Shown: one piece after another, positions 53,531-61,632 of the stretch
How the letters are laid out: every line of letters begins with the position of its first letter
Position numbering within the stretch: the first letter of the stretch is position 1
The notes under the pieces: generated by a model
Databases searched by the model: none
What the model saw: only the letters and a program-made list of their open reading frames with translations
What the model was told of the DNA's origin: nothing
NCBI RefSeq assembly: GCF_038069765.1
Contig: NZ_JBBPFS010000001.1
Span: forward strand, 310,001 to 374,000
Direction: 5' to 3'
Origin: Arthrobacter_B sp038069765
GTDB lineage: Bacteria; Actinomycetota; Actinomycetes; Actinomycetales; Micrococcaceae
Length of the DNA stretch: 64,000 nt
Made by a program: the position numbers and the translations under genes

Positions 53531-53950
53531 CGAATGCTGCAAGCCGGGTCCTGAGCTGGGCTGCCCTGGTTCCGTCCCCAAAGTGAAGGCAAACACTGCA
53601 ACGGTCATCAGCACGATGCAGCAGAATACCTGGAAAGGCAGCCACCGCCTCCCTTTGGGAAGGTTGTAGCGGTAAGCCTTGGTTAGCGCGAAGCAGAATG
53701 CCGTGCAGAAAAGGAAAACGAATCCGAACACAAAAAAAGTACTCATCAGGTCGCCCTCGTAACATCCCGAGCCGTACCCGGTCGCCTGTGTGCAGACCAT
53801 ACGGGTCGGGTATGTTCCCAGCGCCGTTCCGAACATCGCCGCGGGCAGAAGACACAGTGCCGCGCCGGCGAGGATTGCGATAATGCTCCCGACGTGTTCA
53901 CGGGTGGACGGAGGAATCTCGGCAGGGCTTGCCGCGGGATCAGTATTCAT
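53477..53950 (-). CDS. Small membrane protein whose 3' end runs into the TetR remnant
   Basis: A 157-residue protein with three hydrophobic segments: IIAILAGAALCLLPAAMFGT, MSTFFVFGFVFLFCTAFCFA and WLPFQVFCCIVLMTVAVFAF. The loop CTQATGYGSGCYEGD has two cysteines that could pair. The ATG at 53950 is preceded by GGGGGGAAG; the longer frame to 53992 is less likely. The final residues (GRAAAVATTSALFR) are the antisense reading of the broken TetR gene, so the original C-terminus may have been lost. No family recognised. Confidence 0.6.
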   Translation of the reverse strand: MNTDPAASPAEIPPSTREHVGSIIAILAGAALCLLPAAMFGTALGTYPTRMVCTQATGYGSGCYEGDLMSTFFVFGFVFLFCTAFCFALTKAYRYNLPKGRRWLPFQVFCCIVLMTVAVFAFTLGTEPGQPSSGPGLQHSFDSGRAAAVATTSALFR

Positions 53951-54019
53951 GGCTGCTTCCCCCCGAGTCATTGAACCGTCACGGCCGACCATACTCCGGC
54001 GACAGGCTGCCGCCGGCGG

Positions 54020-54238
54020 TCACGCTGGTTCGCGGAAGAGCTGCTGCTCCGACGCGCCGGCTGCCGCACGCCCGCGTCGGTACTCAAGAACGGAGCAGGT
54101 GAGGAAAGCAGAAGCAGCCAGAACCATGACGAGTATCGACACCGGCCCCCACCATTCCGGCAGCTGCTCGGAGAGCATCATTGTGCCCGCTCCGAACACG
54201 ATCGAGACTCCGAACAGGTAGCGGCTCCATGCAGTCAT
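54020..54238 (-). CDS. Small two-helix membrane protein
   Basis: A 72-residue protein (MTAWSRYLFGVSIVFGAGTM) with two hydrophobic segments, the second being WWGPVSILVMVLAASAFLTC, and a basic C-terminal tail with RRGRAAAG. An ATG two codons upstream (54244) is also possible. It is divergent from the acetyltransferase at 54278. No family recognised; moderate support from codon choice and membrane pattern. Confidence 0.5.
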   Translation of the reverse strand: MTAWSRYLFGVSIVFGAGTMMLSEQLPEWWGPVSILVMVLAASAFLTCSVLEYRRGRAAAGASEQQLFREPA

Positions 54239-54277
54239 GGCCACAGCCTAACTGCCGCAGCGTGAAACCGGTGTGAG

Positions 54278-54757
54278 ATGCTCATGTCCATGACCATGCC
54301 GACACGCCTTAGACCCGCGGACGTAAGCGATCTGCCATTCATCTTTCGCCAGGAGCGTGAGTACATGGAGACCATTGAGCCGGATGCGCACCGGGGGTGG
54401 CTCGCGGCTCTGGACCTGAACCTCGCCTTCTGGATCGAATGCCTTCCCCACACGCTGTTCTGCATCGATGCAGACGGACACCCGCTCGGCTATGCGATGT
54501 GGAGCCTCGATGATGGAACCGCAACCCTGGTCTCGATCAACGTCATCGGCAGCCGTCGTCGCCAAGGACTCGGACGGCTGCTCCTGGATGCGTTCGAACA
54601 GAGGATATGCCCAGACGGGGCCCGCGTCGTGGAGCTCGGCGTTCACCGAGCCAATCAGGCACGCCTGCTCTACGAGGGCGCGGGCTACGAGACAATGGGC
54701 CGCGACGGCGAATATGTGCTGTTCAGGAAGGTCCTGAAAGACACCGCGGACGTGTGA
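54278..54757 (+). CDS. GNAT-family N-acetyltransferase
   Basis: A 159-residue GNAT protein. It starts with the usual LRPADVSDLPFIFRQEREYM strand-helix, has ATLVSINVIGSRRRQGLGRL with the acetyl-CoA loop (R-R-x-G-L-G), and ends with VVELGVHRANQARLLYEGAG and YETMGRD. Alternative ATGs at 54290 and 54296 would shorten the N-terminus by 4 or 6 residues. It is followed after 12 nt by a small membrane protein. Substrate unknown. Confidence 0.85.
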   Translation: MLMSMTMPTRLRPADVSDLPFIFRQEREYMETIEPDAHRGWLAALDLNLAFWIECLPHTLFCIDADGHPLGYAMWSLDDGTATLVSINVIGSRRRQGLGRLLLDAFEQRICPDGARVVELGVHRANQARLLYEGAGYETMGRDGEYVLFRKVLKDTADV

Positions 54758-54769
54758 GGGGGAACCGCA

Positions 54770-55009
54770 TTGATCAAACGGCATGCTTTCCCGAGGCCGC
54801 TGCGGAGCCTGATGGCTCTAGTGGGAACCTGGTCCTTTGGGTGGGGACTTTTCAGGATTGTTAGAGACGAACTTTTTATCCTGGGCCCTATATCCATGCT
54901 GTTCGGAGCCGCGCTGCTCGCGCTTGTTCTCGTGAGCCAGAACCGAGGCGAAATGCGGAGCACCCGGACCGAGGGTGAGGCTAACGCTAACCGCCCTCCT
55001 GGGCCTTAG
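54770..55009 (+). CDS. Small membrane protein, TTG start
   Basis: A 79-residue protein with two hydrophobic stretches (SLMALVGTWSFGWGLFRIV and LGPISMLFGAALLALVLVSQ) and a polar tail. The TTG start is supported by GAGGGGGA about 8 nt upstream, directly after the acetyltransferase gene. Its last codons overlap the 3' end of the opposing kinase-like gene by 23 nt. No family recognised. Confidence 0.5.
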   Translation: MIKRHAFPRPLRSLMALVGTWSFGWGLFRIVRDELFILGPISMLFGAALLALVLVSQNRGEMRSTRTEGEANANRPPGP

Positions 55010-56030
55010 CCCTGCTTCGATAGCGCACCGCGAGAGCATCGTGCGTGAGTGCCCGGAACATCTCGGTCATATCGACGGCGATGCCCGCATACTGCGCCAT
55101 TAGGTCAGCACCGTCGCCGAGCGCGGTTCGAACCGGGTCCAGCGCCGGCCCGGTTGGGTCAGCGGCGGCAGAACGCAACAGCTCCAGACGCTCCGGACCG
55201 GAGGTGTAGCCGAGTTCAAATAACGTCCAGTGGAACAGGTGCATCAGGGCGGTGTCGCGGTCGAAGCCGTCATGCGTGGGCATCGATGCTTCTTCCTCCG
55301 CTGTGAGGTCGAAGTCGCGGTGAAGCGCCAGGCCGAAATCCGTGAAGAGCAGTCTGCCATCCCGGATGAGAATGTTGCCCGGGTGCACGTCAAAGTGCTG
55401 GAAACCCTGGGCGTTCATCCATGCTGTGGCGTTCAGAAGCTGCTCGACGACGTCGGGGAAGACGCTCGCCCCAGTGCCCTCGGCCACACTCCTGCGTAGC
55501 CAGTCGCCGAGAGTTCCGGGCACGTACTCAAGGAAGAACACCATGCTCTTGGAGGCATCCTTCATCGCCTCAAGCTTGCTTTCGACCTGAGGCCAATGTG
55601 GCCCCCATTGGCGGGGAGGAGCATCGCCGTCGAACTCGCTGAGGTCTGCTGTGCATTTTGAATCGATCACTCGCCAGCCGAGCAAAAGCGGAAAGAAATC
55701 CACAACTCCCGCGTGCACCCAGCCGGACGTCATATGGTGCGCTGCCAGTTCCCTCCCCGCCGCATGGGTAGGGCTTCCTATCCCGTAGTGGGAGACGAAG
55801 GGGAGCTGGAGCCGGCTGAGAGTGGCGGTCGGGTCCGCTGTTTCGATGTCTGTCAGGGGGAGCTGTTTTACGAAGACAGCGGTGTTACCAATACTCACTG
55901 TCTTAGTTGTTCCACCGATGCCCGCGCCTGCTTCATCAGCTTCGTCAATGAGGGTCTGCACGCTGGCATCGTCCAGCCCGTCGATAAGAGAAGAGATGGT
56001 TCGTGCTTCAACTATGCGTACCGTCATCAC
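54987..56030 (-). CDS. Protein-kinase-like / phosphotransferase protein
   Basis: A 347-residue kinase-fold protein. A glycine-rich start (GAGIGGTTKTVSIGN), VFVKQLPL (likely ATP lysine), MVFFLEYVPGTLGDWLRR (hinge), the catalytic loop AQGFQHFDVHPGNILIRDG and LLFTDFGLAL (DFG) are all present. The HxDxHxxN form of the loop is intermediate between eukaryotic-type Ser/Thr kinases and small-molecule phosphotransferases. There is no membrane segment or sensor domain. The target is unknown, and neighbours give no hint. It overlaps a small gene by 23 nt at the 3' end. Confidence 0.78.
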   Translation of the reverse strand: MMTVRIVEARTISSLIDGLDDASVQTLIDEADEAGAGIGGTTKTVSIGNTAVFVKQLPLTDIETADPTATLSRLQLPFVSHYGIGSPTHAAGRELAAHHMTSGWVHAGVVDFFPLLLGWRVIDSKCTADLSEFDGDAPPRQWGPHWPQVESKLEAMKDASKSMVFFLEYVPGTLGDWLRRSVAEGTGASVFPDVVEQLLNATAWMNAQGFQHFDVHPGNILIRDGRLLFTDFGLALHRDFDLTAEEEASMPTHDGFDRDTALMHLFHWTLFELGYTSGPERLELLRSAAADPTGPALDPVRTALGDGADLMAQYAGIAVDMTEMFRALTHDALAVRYRSRAKAQEGG

Positions 56031-56070
56031 TACACCGTAAGGCCCGGTGCTCGGCAGGCGGAGAGGGAGT

Positions 56071-56109
56071 CCTCATTGGGATACTGCCTCATGCCTCATT
56101 GGGATACTG
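56071..56109 (+). repeat. Direct repeat carrying a -10-like element
   Basis: CCTCATTGGGATACTG occurs at 56071-56086 and again, identical, at 56094-56109 (23-bp period). GATACT in each copy resembles a -10 box. It lies just upstream of the acetyltransferase gene. Confidence 0.6.
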
Positions 56110-56159
56110 TACGGATTTCACCAGAGCCGCCTAAAGGAAGAGCCATCATCGAACAGGTT

Positions 56160-56711
56160 GTGCACAGTTCAAGCGGCCGGTTGGTCATGCGTCGGCCTGT
56201 TCCCGGCGATGCGGACGAATTGTTCCGAATGTACTCGGACCCTCGCCTCATCGCGTGTGATCCAATGCTCGCTCACAATTCGATCACGCATACGCAAGCA
56301 GTCCTCCAGCGCCGGATCGCTGAGTGGCAACAGCGCGGGCACGGATTGTGGGTACTGGAGGCCGCGGACGGCGCCTCTGCGGGTGATCTGGTGGGGATGG
56401 GTGGATGCCAGACAATGTCGTCCAACGCGTGGAATTTGTCCTTCAGCCTTCGGCCCCAGAGCTGGGGGTGCGGCTACGCTCAGGAAGTCGCTGCAGCCGG
56501 CATCGCATATGCGCAGGCGGCACGTCCTGACTTTCCGATAACGGCTGTTGTCGCGCAGCAAAACGCACGCTCGCAACGTGCGGTCGAACGAGCAGGGCTT
56601 CGCAAACAATGGGAGGGGCCGGACAACTATGACCCCGATCCAACGGCAACCATGTTGCTGTATGCCGACCGCGTGTTATCCCAAGATCAGGTTTTGGCAC
56701 TGACTCGCTAG
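56160..56711 (+). CDS. GNAT-family (RimJ/RimL-type) N-acetyltransferase
   Basis: A protein of about 183 residues. SSGRLVMRRPVPGDADELFR at the start and the MYSDPRL that follows are typical of RimJ/RimL-like acetyltransferases. WNLSFSLRPQSWGCGYAQEV contains the acetyl-CoA loop in altered form (S-W-G-C-G-Y), and ITAVVAQQNARSQRAVERAG with L is the C-terminal signature. The start is uncertain: GTG at 56160 is chosen; AAGGAAG at 56135 has no standard start codon at proper distance, and an ATG at 56187 is the next choice. Confidence 0.72.
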   Translation: MHSSSGRLVMRRPVPGDADELFRMYSDPRLIACDPMLAHNSITHTQAVLQRRIAEWQQRGHGLWVLEAADGASAGDLVGMGGCQTMSSNAWNLSFSLRPQSWGCGYAQEVAAAGIAYAQAARPDFPITAVVAQQNARSQRAVERAGLRKQWEGPDNYDPDPTATMLLYADRVLSQDQVLALTR

Positions 56712-56777
56712 CTGCCTTCAGCGGCAGTTTCTAGATAATTCCCGCGATGGCGAACGGGCGGGAGAACCTGCCCGGTC

Positions 56778-57167
56778 TTATGGCAATCTTTCATCCGGCC
56801 TGTTTCGCTGGGGATCATCGGCTGTCTCGGAGATTGTGTAAGCAGCTGCACCCGATTCTTCGATCCTTGAGGCTCCCGGCGGAAACCCGAAGAACCCGGA
56901 CTGTACCGACGCCGAAGTCAGCAGGGGAGCGGCGGCGCTCAATCCAAGACGGCGGACATTCAGCAGCAGGCGAATTGCGGTAAACACTGCCAGCGTCCAG
57001 ATAAGCGGTCCGATCAGAGGACCCAGTGCTGCATCAATCAGTGGATCTATCACTAGGGCCAACACCAAAGCTGCGGCCGCAAGGATCGTCACGACAGTCA
57101 GGATGTTGGAGAGGAGACGTGTCACCGGTTTACCTGCCGAGCCGGCTCGTTGGTCAGCCTTCTTCAT
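56778..57167 (-). CDS. Hypothetical membrane protein
   Basis: A 129-residue protein with one long hydrophobic region of two to three helices (NILTVVTILAAAALVLALVI; PLIDAALGPLIGPLIWTLAV) and a polar C-terminal 45 residues (FGFPPGASRIEESGAAAYTI). The basic N-terminus (MKKADQRAGSAGKPV) would face the cytoplasm. No family recognised. It stands alone between two differently controlled genes. Confidence 0.45.
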   Translation of the reverse strand: MKKADQRAGSAGKPVTRLLSNILTVVTILAAAALVLALVIDPLIDAALGPLIGPLIWTLAVFTAIRLLLNVRRLGLSAAAPLLTSASVQSGFFGFPPGASRIEESGAAAYTISETADDPQRNRPDERLP

Positions 57168-57227
57168 GTCCGCCCCCCTTCTTCATCGTTGCAGAACAGA
57201 ACGGCTCCTTGAACTGCTGCCGTTGCG

Positions 57228-57656
57228 TCAGTCTAGATTCACCCTTTCGCTTCCGTGCGGCCGGATCAGGTAACCGCTGTCTTGCAGGGCCTGCAGAGAC
57301 TGAGTTAACGATTCACCCCGCAGGAGTAGGAGGTCACTGTCGAAAGTTGATAGAACGAAGACTGGCAGGCCCTGCCGCGTGACCGCGGTTGTGAGACCGG
57401 CAACAACCCCGGCTAAACCGAACGGAACCGGCCCGTCCACGTAGAGGCAACGCCACCCGGGATCCACCTGGTCTGCGCTAAGACAGGCACTTTCCTCCGC
57501 CACCACGGAGAGCTCCTTTTGGGTGCGGGTAATCGACCATACGCCGGACAGCTGGCCAAGGTCCGCCAAAGAGGTAAGCGGATCGAAACGGTAAACGCTC
57601 AAACGGTCCGGAAGGAGAGTGAGGCTTACTACCGGCGTGGTTGGATTCAGGGTCAT
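57228..57656 (-). CDS. ACT-domain protein
   Basis: A 142-residue protein with two ACT-like repeats of the kind found in small amino-acid-binding proteins. The N-terminal one is VVSLTLLPDRLSVYRFDP and WSITRTQKELSVVAEES; the second is VPFGLAGVVAGLTTAVTRQG with LPVFVLSTFDSDLLLL. The WSITRT...ELSVV segment is characteristic. Probably senses or binds an amino acid; no partner enzyme is nearby. Confidence 0.72.
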   Translation of the reverse strand: MTLNPTTPVVSLTLLPDRLSVYRFDPLTSLADLGQLSGVWSITRTQKELSVVAEESACLSADQVDPGWRCLYVDGPVPFGLAGVVAGLTTAVTRQGLPVFVLSTFDSDLLLLRGESLTQSLQALQDSGYLIRPHGSERVNLD

Positions 57657-57941
57657 GTCTACACCGACTCGGTGTCGCGGAAGACGCTCACGGCGGCGTC
57701 ACTCTAATCGCCCGGCCACTATGACAGAAGTTCGACGACCACCACAACTTGGGCCGCATCGAGTCGGCAGCATTCGGAGGTGCCGATTCTGAAGCAGGCC
57801 AAGCAACTCAAGGACCCGGGTGCCGCTTGGCGGGTTGGCGGGTTGCAAGGCCGACGGACCATGCGGACACAAGCTGACCACAAGCCCTGCCACGATGGGA
57901 ATCATCCAGATCAGCTAGCCTGCAACGAAAGGACCCGCCCC

Positions 57942-58766
57942 ATGCATATTCTCGTCACCGGAGCCACAGGCCAGGTCGGGCGGCACCTCGTCTCTCAGCT
58001 TCACGAGGCCGGCCACACCGTCCGAGCGCTCACCCGCAACCCCACCAGGGCCGACCTGCCGGGCGGAGTCGAAACGGTCACCGGTGACCTCACTGACACC
58101 ACCAGCCTTGAAGCAGCATTCGAGGGCATGGACGCCGTCCACCTGATCACTTTCGGCGGCGGCGAGGGCGGTGATCTCACCAACGGGGCCGAGATTATTC
58201 AACTCGCCGAGCGCTCCGGCATCAGCCGGGCCACGGTCCTCGGCGGCTGGTCACCCACCAGCATTGAAGAGGCCCTGGCAGCCAGTTCTATCAGCTGGAC
58301 CATCCTGCAGCCGGCAGAATTTATGGGTAACGCGCTTGACCTGGCACCCGAAGTCCGTACCTCACGCACAGTCTCGATGCTCGCCGCCTACCCCAGCGCC
58401 GTCGTGCACGAAGCGGACATCGCCGGCGTCGCAGCCACAGCGCTCACCACAGCCGGACACGGCGGCAAGGCCTACCCGCTGACCGGACCGGAGGCACTCA
58501 CTCCTGCCCAGCGGACACGCCTGCTCGCTGATGCCACCGGTGAGCCGATCGAGTTCGTCCACCTGAGTGAGGAGGCGGAGCGTGAACGGCTTCGCGGCTA
58601 CGGCTACGACGAGGACTATGTCGACTTCGGCATCCAGCTGGCCACCAACCCTCCAGAAGCAGCTGACACGATCCTGCCCACCATCGAAGAGGTCACCGGC
58701 GGCCGCCCGCGAACCTTCGCCCAGTGGGCAAACGAGCATGCCGTTCACTTCCGCGCCGTGCCCTGA
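57942..58766 (+). CDS. NmrA-like NAD(P)-binding oxidoreductase
   Basis: A 274-residue atypical short-chain dehydrogenase. The nucleotide loop is HILVTGATGQVGRHLVSQL, followed by VRALTRNPTRADLPGGVETV and SLEAAFEGMDAVHLITFGGG; ISWTILQPAEFMGNALDLAP is the NmrA/NAD(P)H-azoreductase-like core. The frame is open to 57780, but the ATG at 57942 with GAAAGGA upstream starts the fold exactly; a TAGCCT -10-like box lies at 57916. Homologues act as quinone or redox sensors or reductases. Confidence 0.87.
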   Translation: MHILVTGATGQVGRHLVSQLHEAGHTVRALTRNPTRADLPGGVETVTGDLTDTTSLEAAFEGMDAVHLITFGGGEGGDLTNGAEIIQLAERSGISRATVLGGWSPTSIEEALAASSISWTILQPAEFMGNALDLAPEVRTSRTVSMLAAYPSAVVHEADIAGVAATALTTAGHGGKAYPLTGPEALTPAQRTRLLADATGEPIEFVHLSEEAERERLRGYGYDEDYVDFGIQLATNPPEAADTILPTIEEVTGGRPRTFAQWANEHAVHFRAVP

Positions 58767-58804
58767 GTCCAGCCACAGGCGGGGCTAGTATCGAGGCTTC
58801 GAGG

Positions 58805-58948
58805 GTGTCTCGGCTTTGGGATGCTCTCCGCGGTACACAATCGGCAGAAGACTTGCAGGAACTGGCAACGTCGCCGGCGCCGGCCGTCCTGCTCTACGAC
58901 CCTGCCACCCGCGAGTATCTTGCCGGGTATGAACTCCCGGCACCCTAA
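58805..58948 (+). CDS. Possible 47-residue protein
   Basis: A short frame starting GTG at 58805 gives MSRLWDALRGTQSAEDLQEL and a tail YDPATREYLAGYELPAP. GAGG directly precedes it, and TAGTAT (58786-58791) is a plausible -10 box. Composition looks protein-like, but there is no recognised family and length is marginal. Confidence 0.3.
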   Translation: MSRLWDALRGTQSAEDLQELATSPAPAVLLYDPATREYLAGYELPAP

Positions 58949-59132
58949 CGATCTTTCCTGAATCCAGTCCAGCAGGGACCGTGTGAAGTGAACGGGCGCA
59001 GACGGCGACGACGGCAGCAGTGTTGTGTGCCGCCGATCGTTTCCGTGGGGCGCGTGTATCGGCATCATGGCGCCGCGGATACGCTCGATAGGTAGATCAG
59101 CGCGAGAACTCCTGCTCCCGGAGGTACGCCCC

Positions 59133-60623
59133 ATGCCCGCCCATACCGACAACAACGGTTCCGCCACCCGCAGGGTGCGCCACGCGACAAAACGCCACCC
59201 CTATTACTCGCCCCGGCTGTGGCTGCTGCCGCTGCTGGTGCTCCTGCTGCTGGGCGGCACCGGCACCGCACTCTACATCGGCGGACTCGGCAGCCCCGGC
59301 GGCCACCTGAACCACTTTCCCATCGCCGTCGTCGATGAGGATGCCGGAGCGGAAGCGCCCGACGGCGGCCGGGAAAACCTTGGTGCCACCATCACCGACC
59401 AGATGCGGCAGGGTTTTTCCCGGAACGAGGAGATCGACCTGCGGGTGCTGTCCTGGGACGAGGCCCGGGACCAGATGAGCAACGGGCAGATCCATGCAGC
59501 GGTTGTCATCCCCGAGTCCTTCTCGGCGGATGCGCTCGCCTTGGTGAACGCAACACTGACGGAAGACGAGGTGACCCGGCCCGCCGTCACCGTGTACACC
59601 AACCCGCTGGCCGGACCGCTGGCCAGCAGCCTGGCCACAAATGCCGTCAACCCGGCACTGGACCAGGCCAACAAGAGCGTCGGTGAACAGCTGACCTCCG
59701 CGGCGCAGAGTGCCCAGACCGCGGCGCAGGCCCAGTTGGACCGCCAGCTCCGCACCGCCGGAGCAGAACTGCCGACGCAGCTCGAACAGCAGCTGGCACC
59801 AAAAGTGACGGGCACATCGGCCAGTCTGCTGAGTACCCCCATCCAGGTGACAACCACTGCCTATGAGACGCCGCCGGAAGGGACGGCGCTGGGCATGGGC
59901 GCGTTCTTCTACTCCGTGCTGCTGATGATCGTGGGAGTTGCCGGTTCGGTGGCCATACACTTCCTGGTCGATTCCCGGCTGGGCGTGCTGCCCATCGAGC
60001 TGGGGCCGCGTTTTGTCCTGGGGCCGCCGATACGCCCGCCCCGCTGGGTTACCTTCTTCACCAAGTGGGGAATTGTCGCCCTCGGAGCCCTGCCGACGGC
60101 AGGGCTGATGATGTGGGTGGCTGCCGCCGTCGGCATGCCGATCCCGCACGGGGGCTGGTACTTCCTCACCACCTGGCTGTCCATTGTCACAGTGTCTGCG
60201 GTGACGTTTGCGCTGATCACGGCGCTGGGCAGCGCCGGAATGATCCTGTCCATGATCTACATCGTGTTCATGGGCCTGCCTGCCGCCAGCGGCGTCGTCC
60301 CGCTCGAGGCCCTGCCGGGGTTCTTCCGCTTCATCGCCCGCGGCGAACCCCTGTATCAAATGACCATGGCGAACCGCGCCGTCCTGTATTTCGACGCCGA
60401 CGCCGGCGCAGGACTTCAAAGCGGCATCATCGGGATGCTGATCCTTATTGTCATCGCGGTGATTGTGGCAATGCTCTTTGCAGTCATCTACGAGCGCGCC
60501 TTTGGGCGGCGGCGGGCCCAGCTGGCTGCCGGCGGTTCCGGTCCAGGCGCCGGCGGCAGCCCGACGGCGGGGCCCGCCCAACATCCGCGCACCGGGGCGG
60601 CTCCCCGGCACGCGGGCACCTGA
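59133..60623 (+). CDS. YhgE/Pip-type ABC-2-like membrane protein
   Basis: A 496-residue protein. One helix near residues 30-50 (LWLLPLLVLLLLGGTGTALY) leads to a large extracytoplasmic domain (NHFPIAVVDEDAGAEA, then an Ala/Gln-rich coiled region at about 180-240), followed by five to six helices from about residue 250 (FFYSVLLMIVGVAGSVAIHF onward). This layout is typical of the YhgE/Pip and ABC-2 membrane family. The tail is Gly/Pro-rich. The ATG at 59133 with GGAGG upstream is chosen over the longer frame from 59025. No ATPase partner is adjacent. Confidence 0.78.
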   Translation: MPAHTDNNGSATRRVRHATKRHPYYSPRLWLLPLLVLLLLGGTGTALYIGGLGSPGGHLNHFPIAVVDEDAGAEAPDGGRENLGATITDQMRQGFSRNEEIDLRVLSWDEARDQMSNGQIHAAVVIPESFSADALALVNATLTEDEVTRPAVTVYTNPLAGPLASSLATNAVNPALDQANKSVGEQLTSAAQSAQTAAQAQLDRQLRTAGAELPTQLEQQLAPKVTGTSASLLSTPIQVTTTAYETPPEGTALGMGAFFYSVLLMIVGVAGSVAIHFLVDSRLGVLPIELGPRFVLGPPIRPPRWVTFFTKWGIVALGALPTAGLMMWVAAAVGMPIPHGGWYFLTTWLSIVTVSAVTFALITALGSAGMILSMIYIVFMGLPAASGVVPLEALPGFFRFIARGEPLYQMTMANRAVLYFDADAGAGLQSGIIGMLILIVIAVIVAMLFAVIYERAFGRRRAQLAAGGSGPGAGGSPTAGPAQHPRTGAAPRHAGT

Positions 60624-60671
60624 CCTGTCCCGGAACCCCGGGAAGGAACAACAACCGGAAGGGGCACTTCC

Positions 60672-61622
60672 ATGAAGGCTTGGCAGTTCACCGGCACCAA
60701 TAATCCGCTTCAGCTCAACGAGGTTCCCGAGCCGCACGCCGGCCCCGGGCAGGTGGTCGTCGAGGTCAAGGCCGCGGGAGTGTGCCACTCCGACGTCACC
60801 GCCCTGGATGATCCCGGCTGGATGCCGCTCTTTTTCGAACTTCCGCGCACCATGGGCCACGAGAACGCCGGCGTGATCACCGAGGTGGGGGAGGGGATGG
60901 AGCACTGGAACGTCGGCGACCGGGTGGGGCTGGCACCCGTGATGAGCGACGGCGACGCCCTCGGCTACGGCAAATGGGACGGAGGGTTTGGCCCCAAGCT
61001 GCTGGCCACGGACAATAACCTGGTCCGCCTGCCCGACGAAGTTCCCTTCGACCTGGCCGCAATGGCCACCGACGCCGGGCTGACCGCCTACCACGCGATC
61101 ATGGCCGTGGGCGGCGCCAAGCAGGGGATGAAGGTGGGCGTCATCGGTCTCGGCGGCCTGGGCTACATCGGTGCCCGGGTTGCCGTGCTGGCCGGCGCCG
61201 AGGTGTATGGCGCCGAAATCAGTGCCGAAACCCGCAAGCTTGCCGACGAAATCGGACTGGCCGGCGTGGCGGATTCCATCACCGAGTTCAAGGACAAAAA
61301 CCTGGACCTGATTGTGGACTATGCCGGGTTCGGCACCACCACGGCTGCCGGCGTCGAGACCCTGGCTGAATTCGGCACGCTGGTGCAGGTGGGTATGGGC
61401 CGGCTGGAGGCCACCATCAACACCTATCCGATCATCATCAACCAGCTCTCCATCAAGGGCTCCAAATCCGGAACCAAGGAGGACCTCGAGGCGCTGTATG
61501 ACCTGATGAAGTCCGGCAAATTGAACCCGCCGATGAATGTCATCACGCAGGCGGAAATTCCGGAGGCCATCAACAAGCTGCGCGAAGGCGGCGTTGTCGG
61601 GCGTTTTATCGCCGTCTACTAG
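60672..61622 (+). CDS. Zinc-type alcohol dehydrogenase without the structural zinc lobe
   Basis: A 316-residue MDR-family dehydrogenase. Catalytic zinc ligands are seen in AAGVCHSDVTAL (Cys37) and RTMGHENAGVITEVGEG (His-Glu pair). The cofactor domain has VGVIGLGGLGYIGARVAVLA. Normal bacterial ADHs of this type carry four cysteines for a structural zinc just after GxxV; here the stretch from SDGDALGYGKWDGGFGPKLL has none, and the protein is about 30 residues shorter. GGAAGGGG precedes the ATG. Substrate unknown; close to quinone-oxidoreductase-like members. Confidence 0.85.
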   Translation: MKAWQFTGTNNPLQLNEVPEPHAGPGQVVVEVKAAGVCHSDVTALDDPGWMPLFFELPRTMGHENAGVITEVGEGMEHWNVGDRVGLAPVMSDGDALGYGKWDGGFGPKLLATDNNLVRLPDEVPFDLAAMATDAGLTAYHAIMAVGGAKQGMKVGVIGLGGLGYIGARVAVLAGAEVYGAEISAETRKLADEIGLAGVADSITEFKDKNLDLIVDYAGFGTTTAAGVETLAEFGTLVQVGMGRLEATINTYPIIINQLSIKGSKSGTKEDLEALYDLMKSGKLNPPMNVITQAEIPEAINKLREGGVVGRFIAVY

Positions 61623-61632
61623 GCCCGGCTTG

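Noticed and set aside
52542..53601. Minus-strand frames of 236 and 224 codons across the HsmA-like gene and TetR remnant
   Set aside because: Cys/Ser/Arg-rich with no family features; they cover a recognisable membrane-protein gene in another frame.
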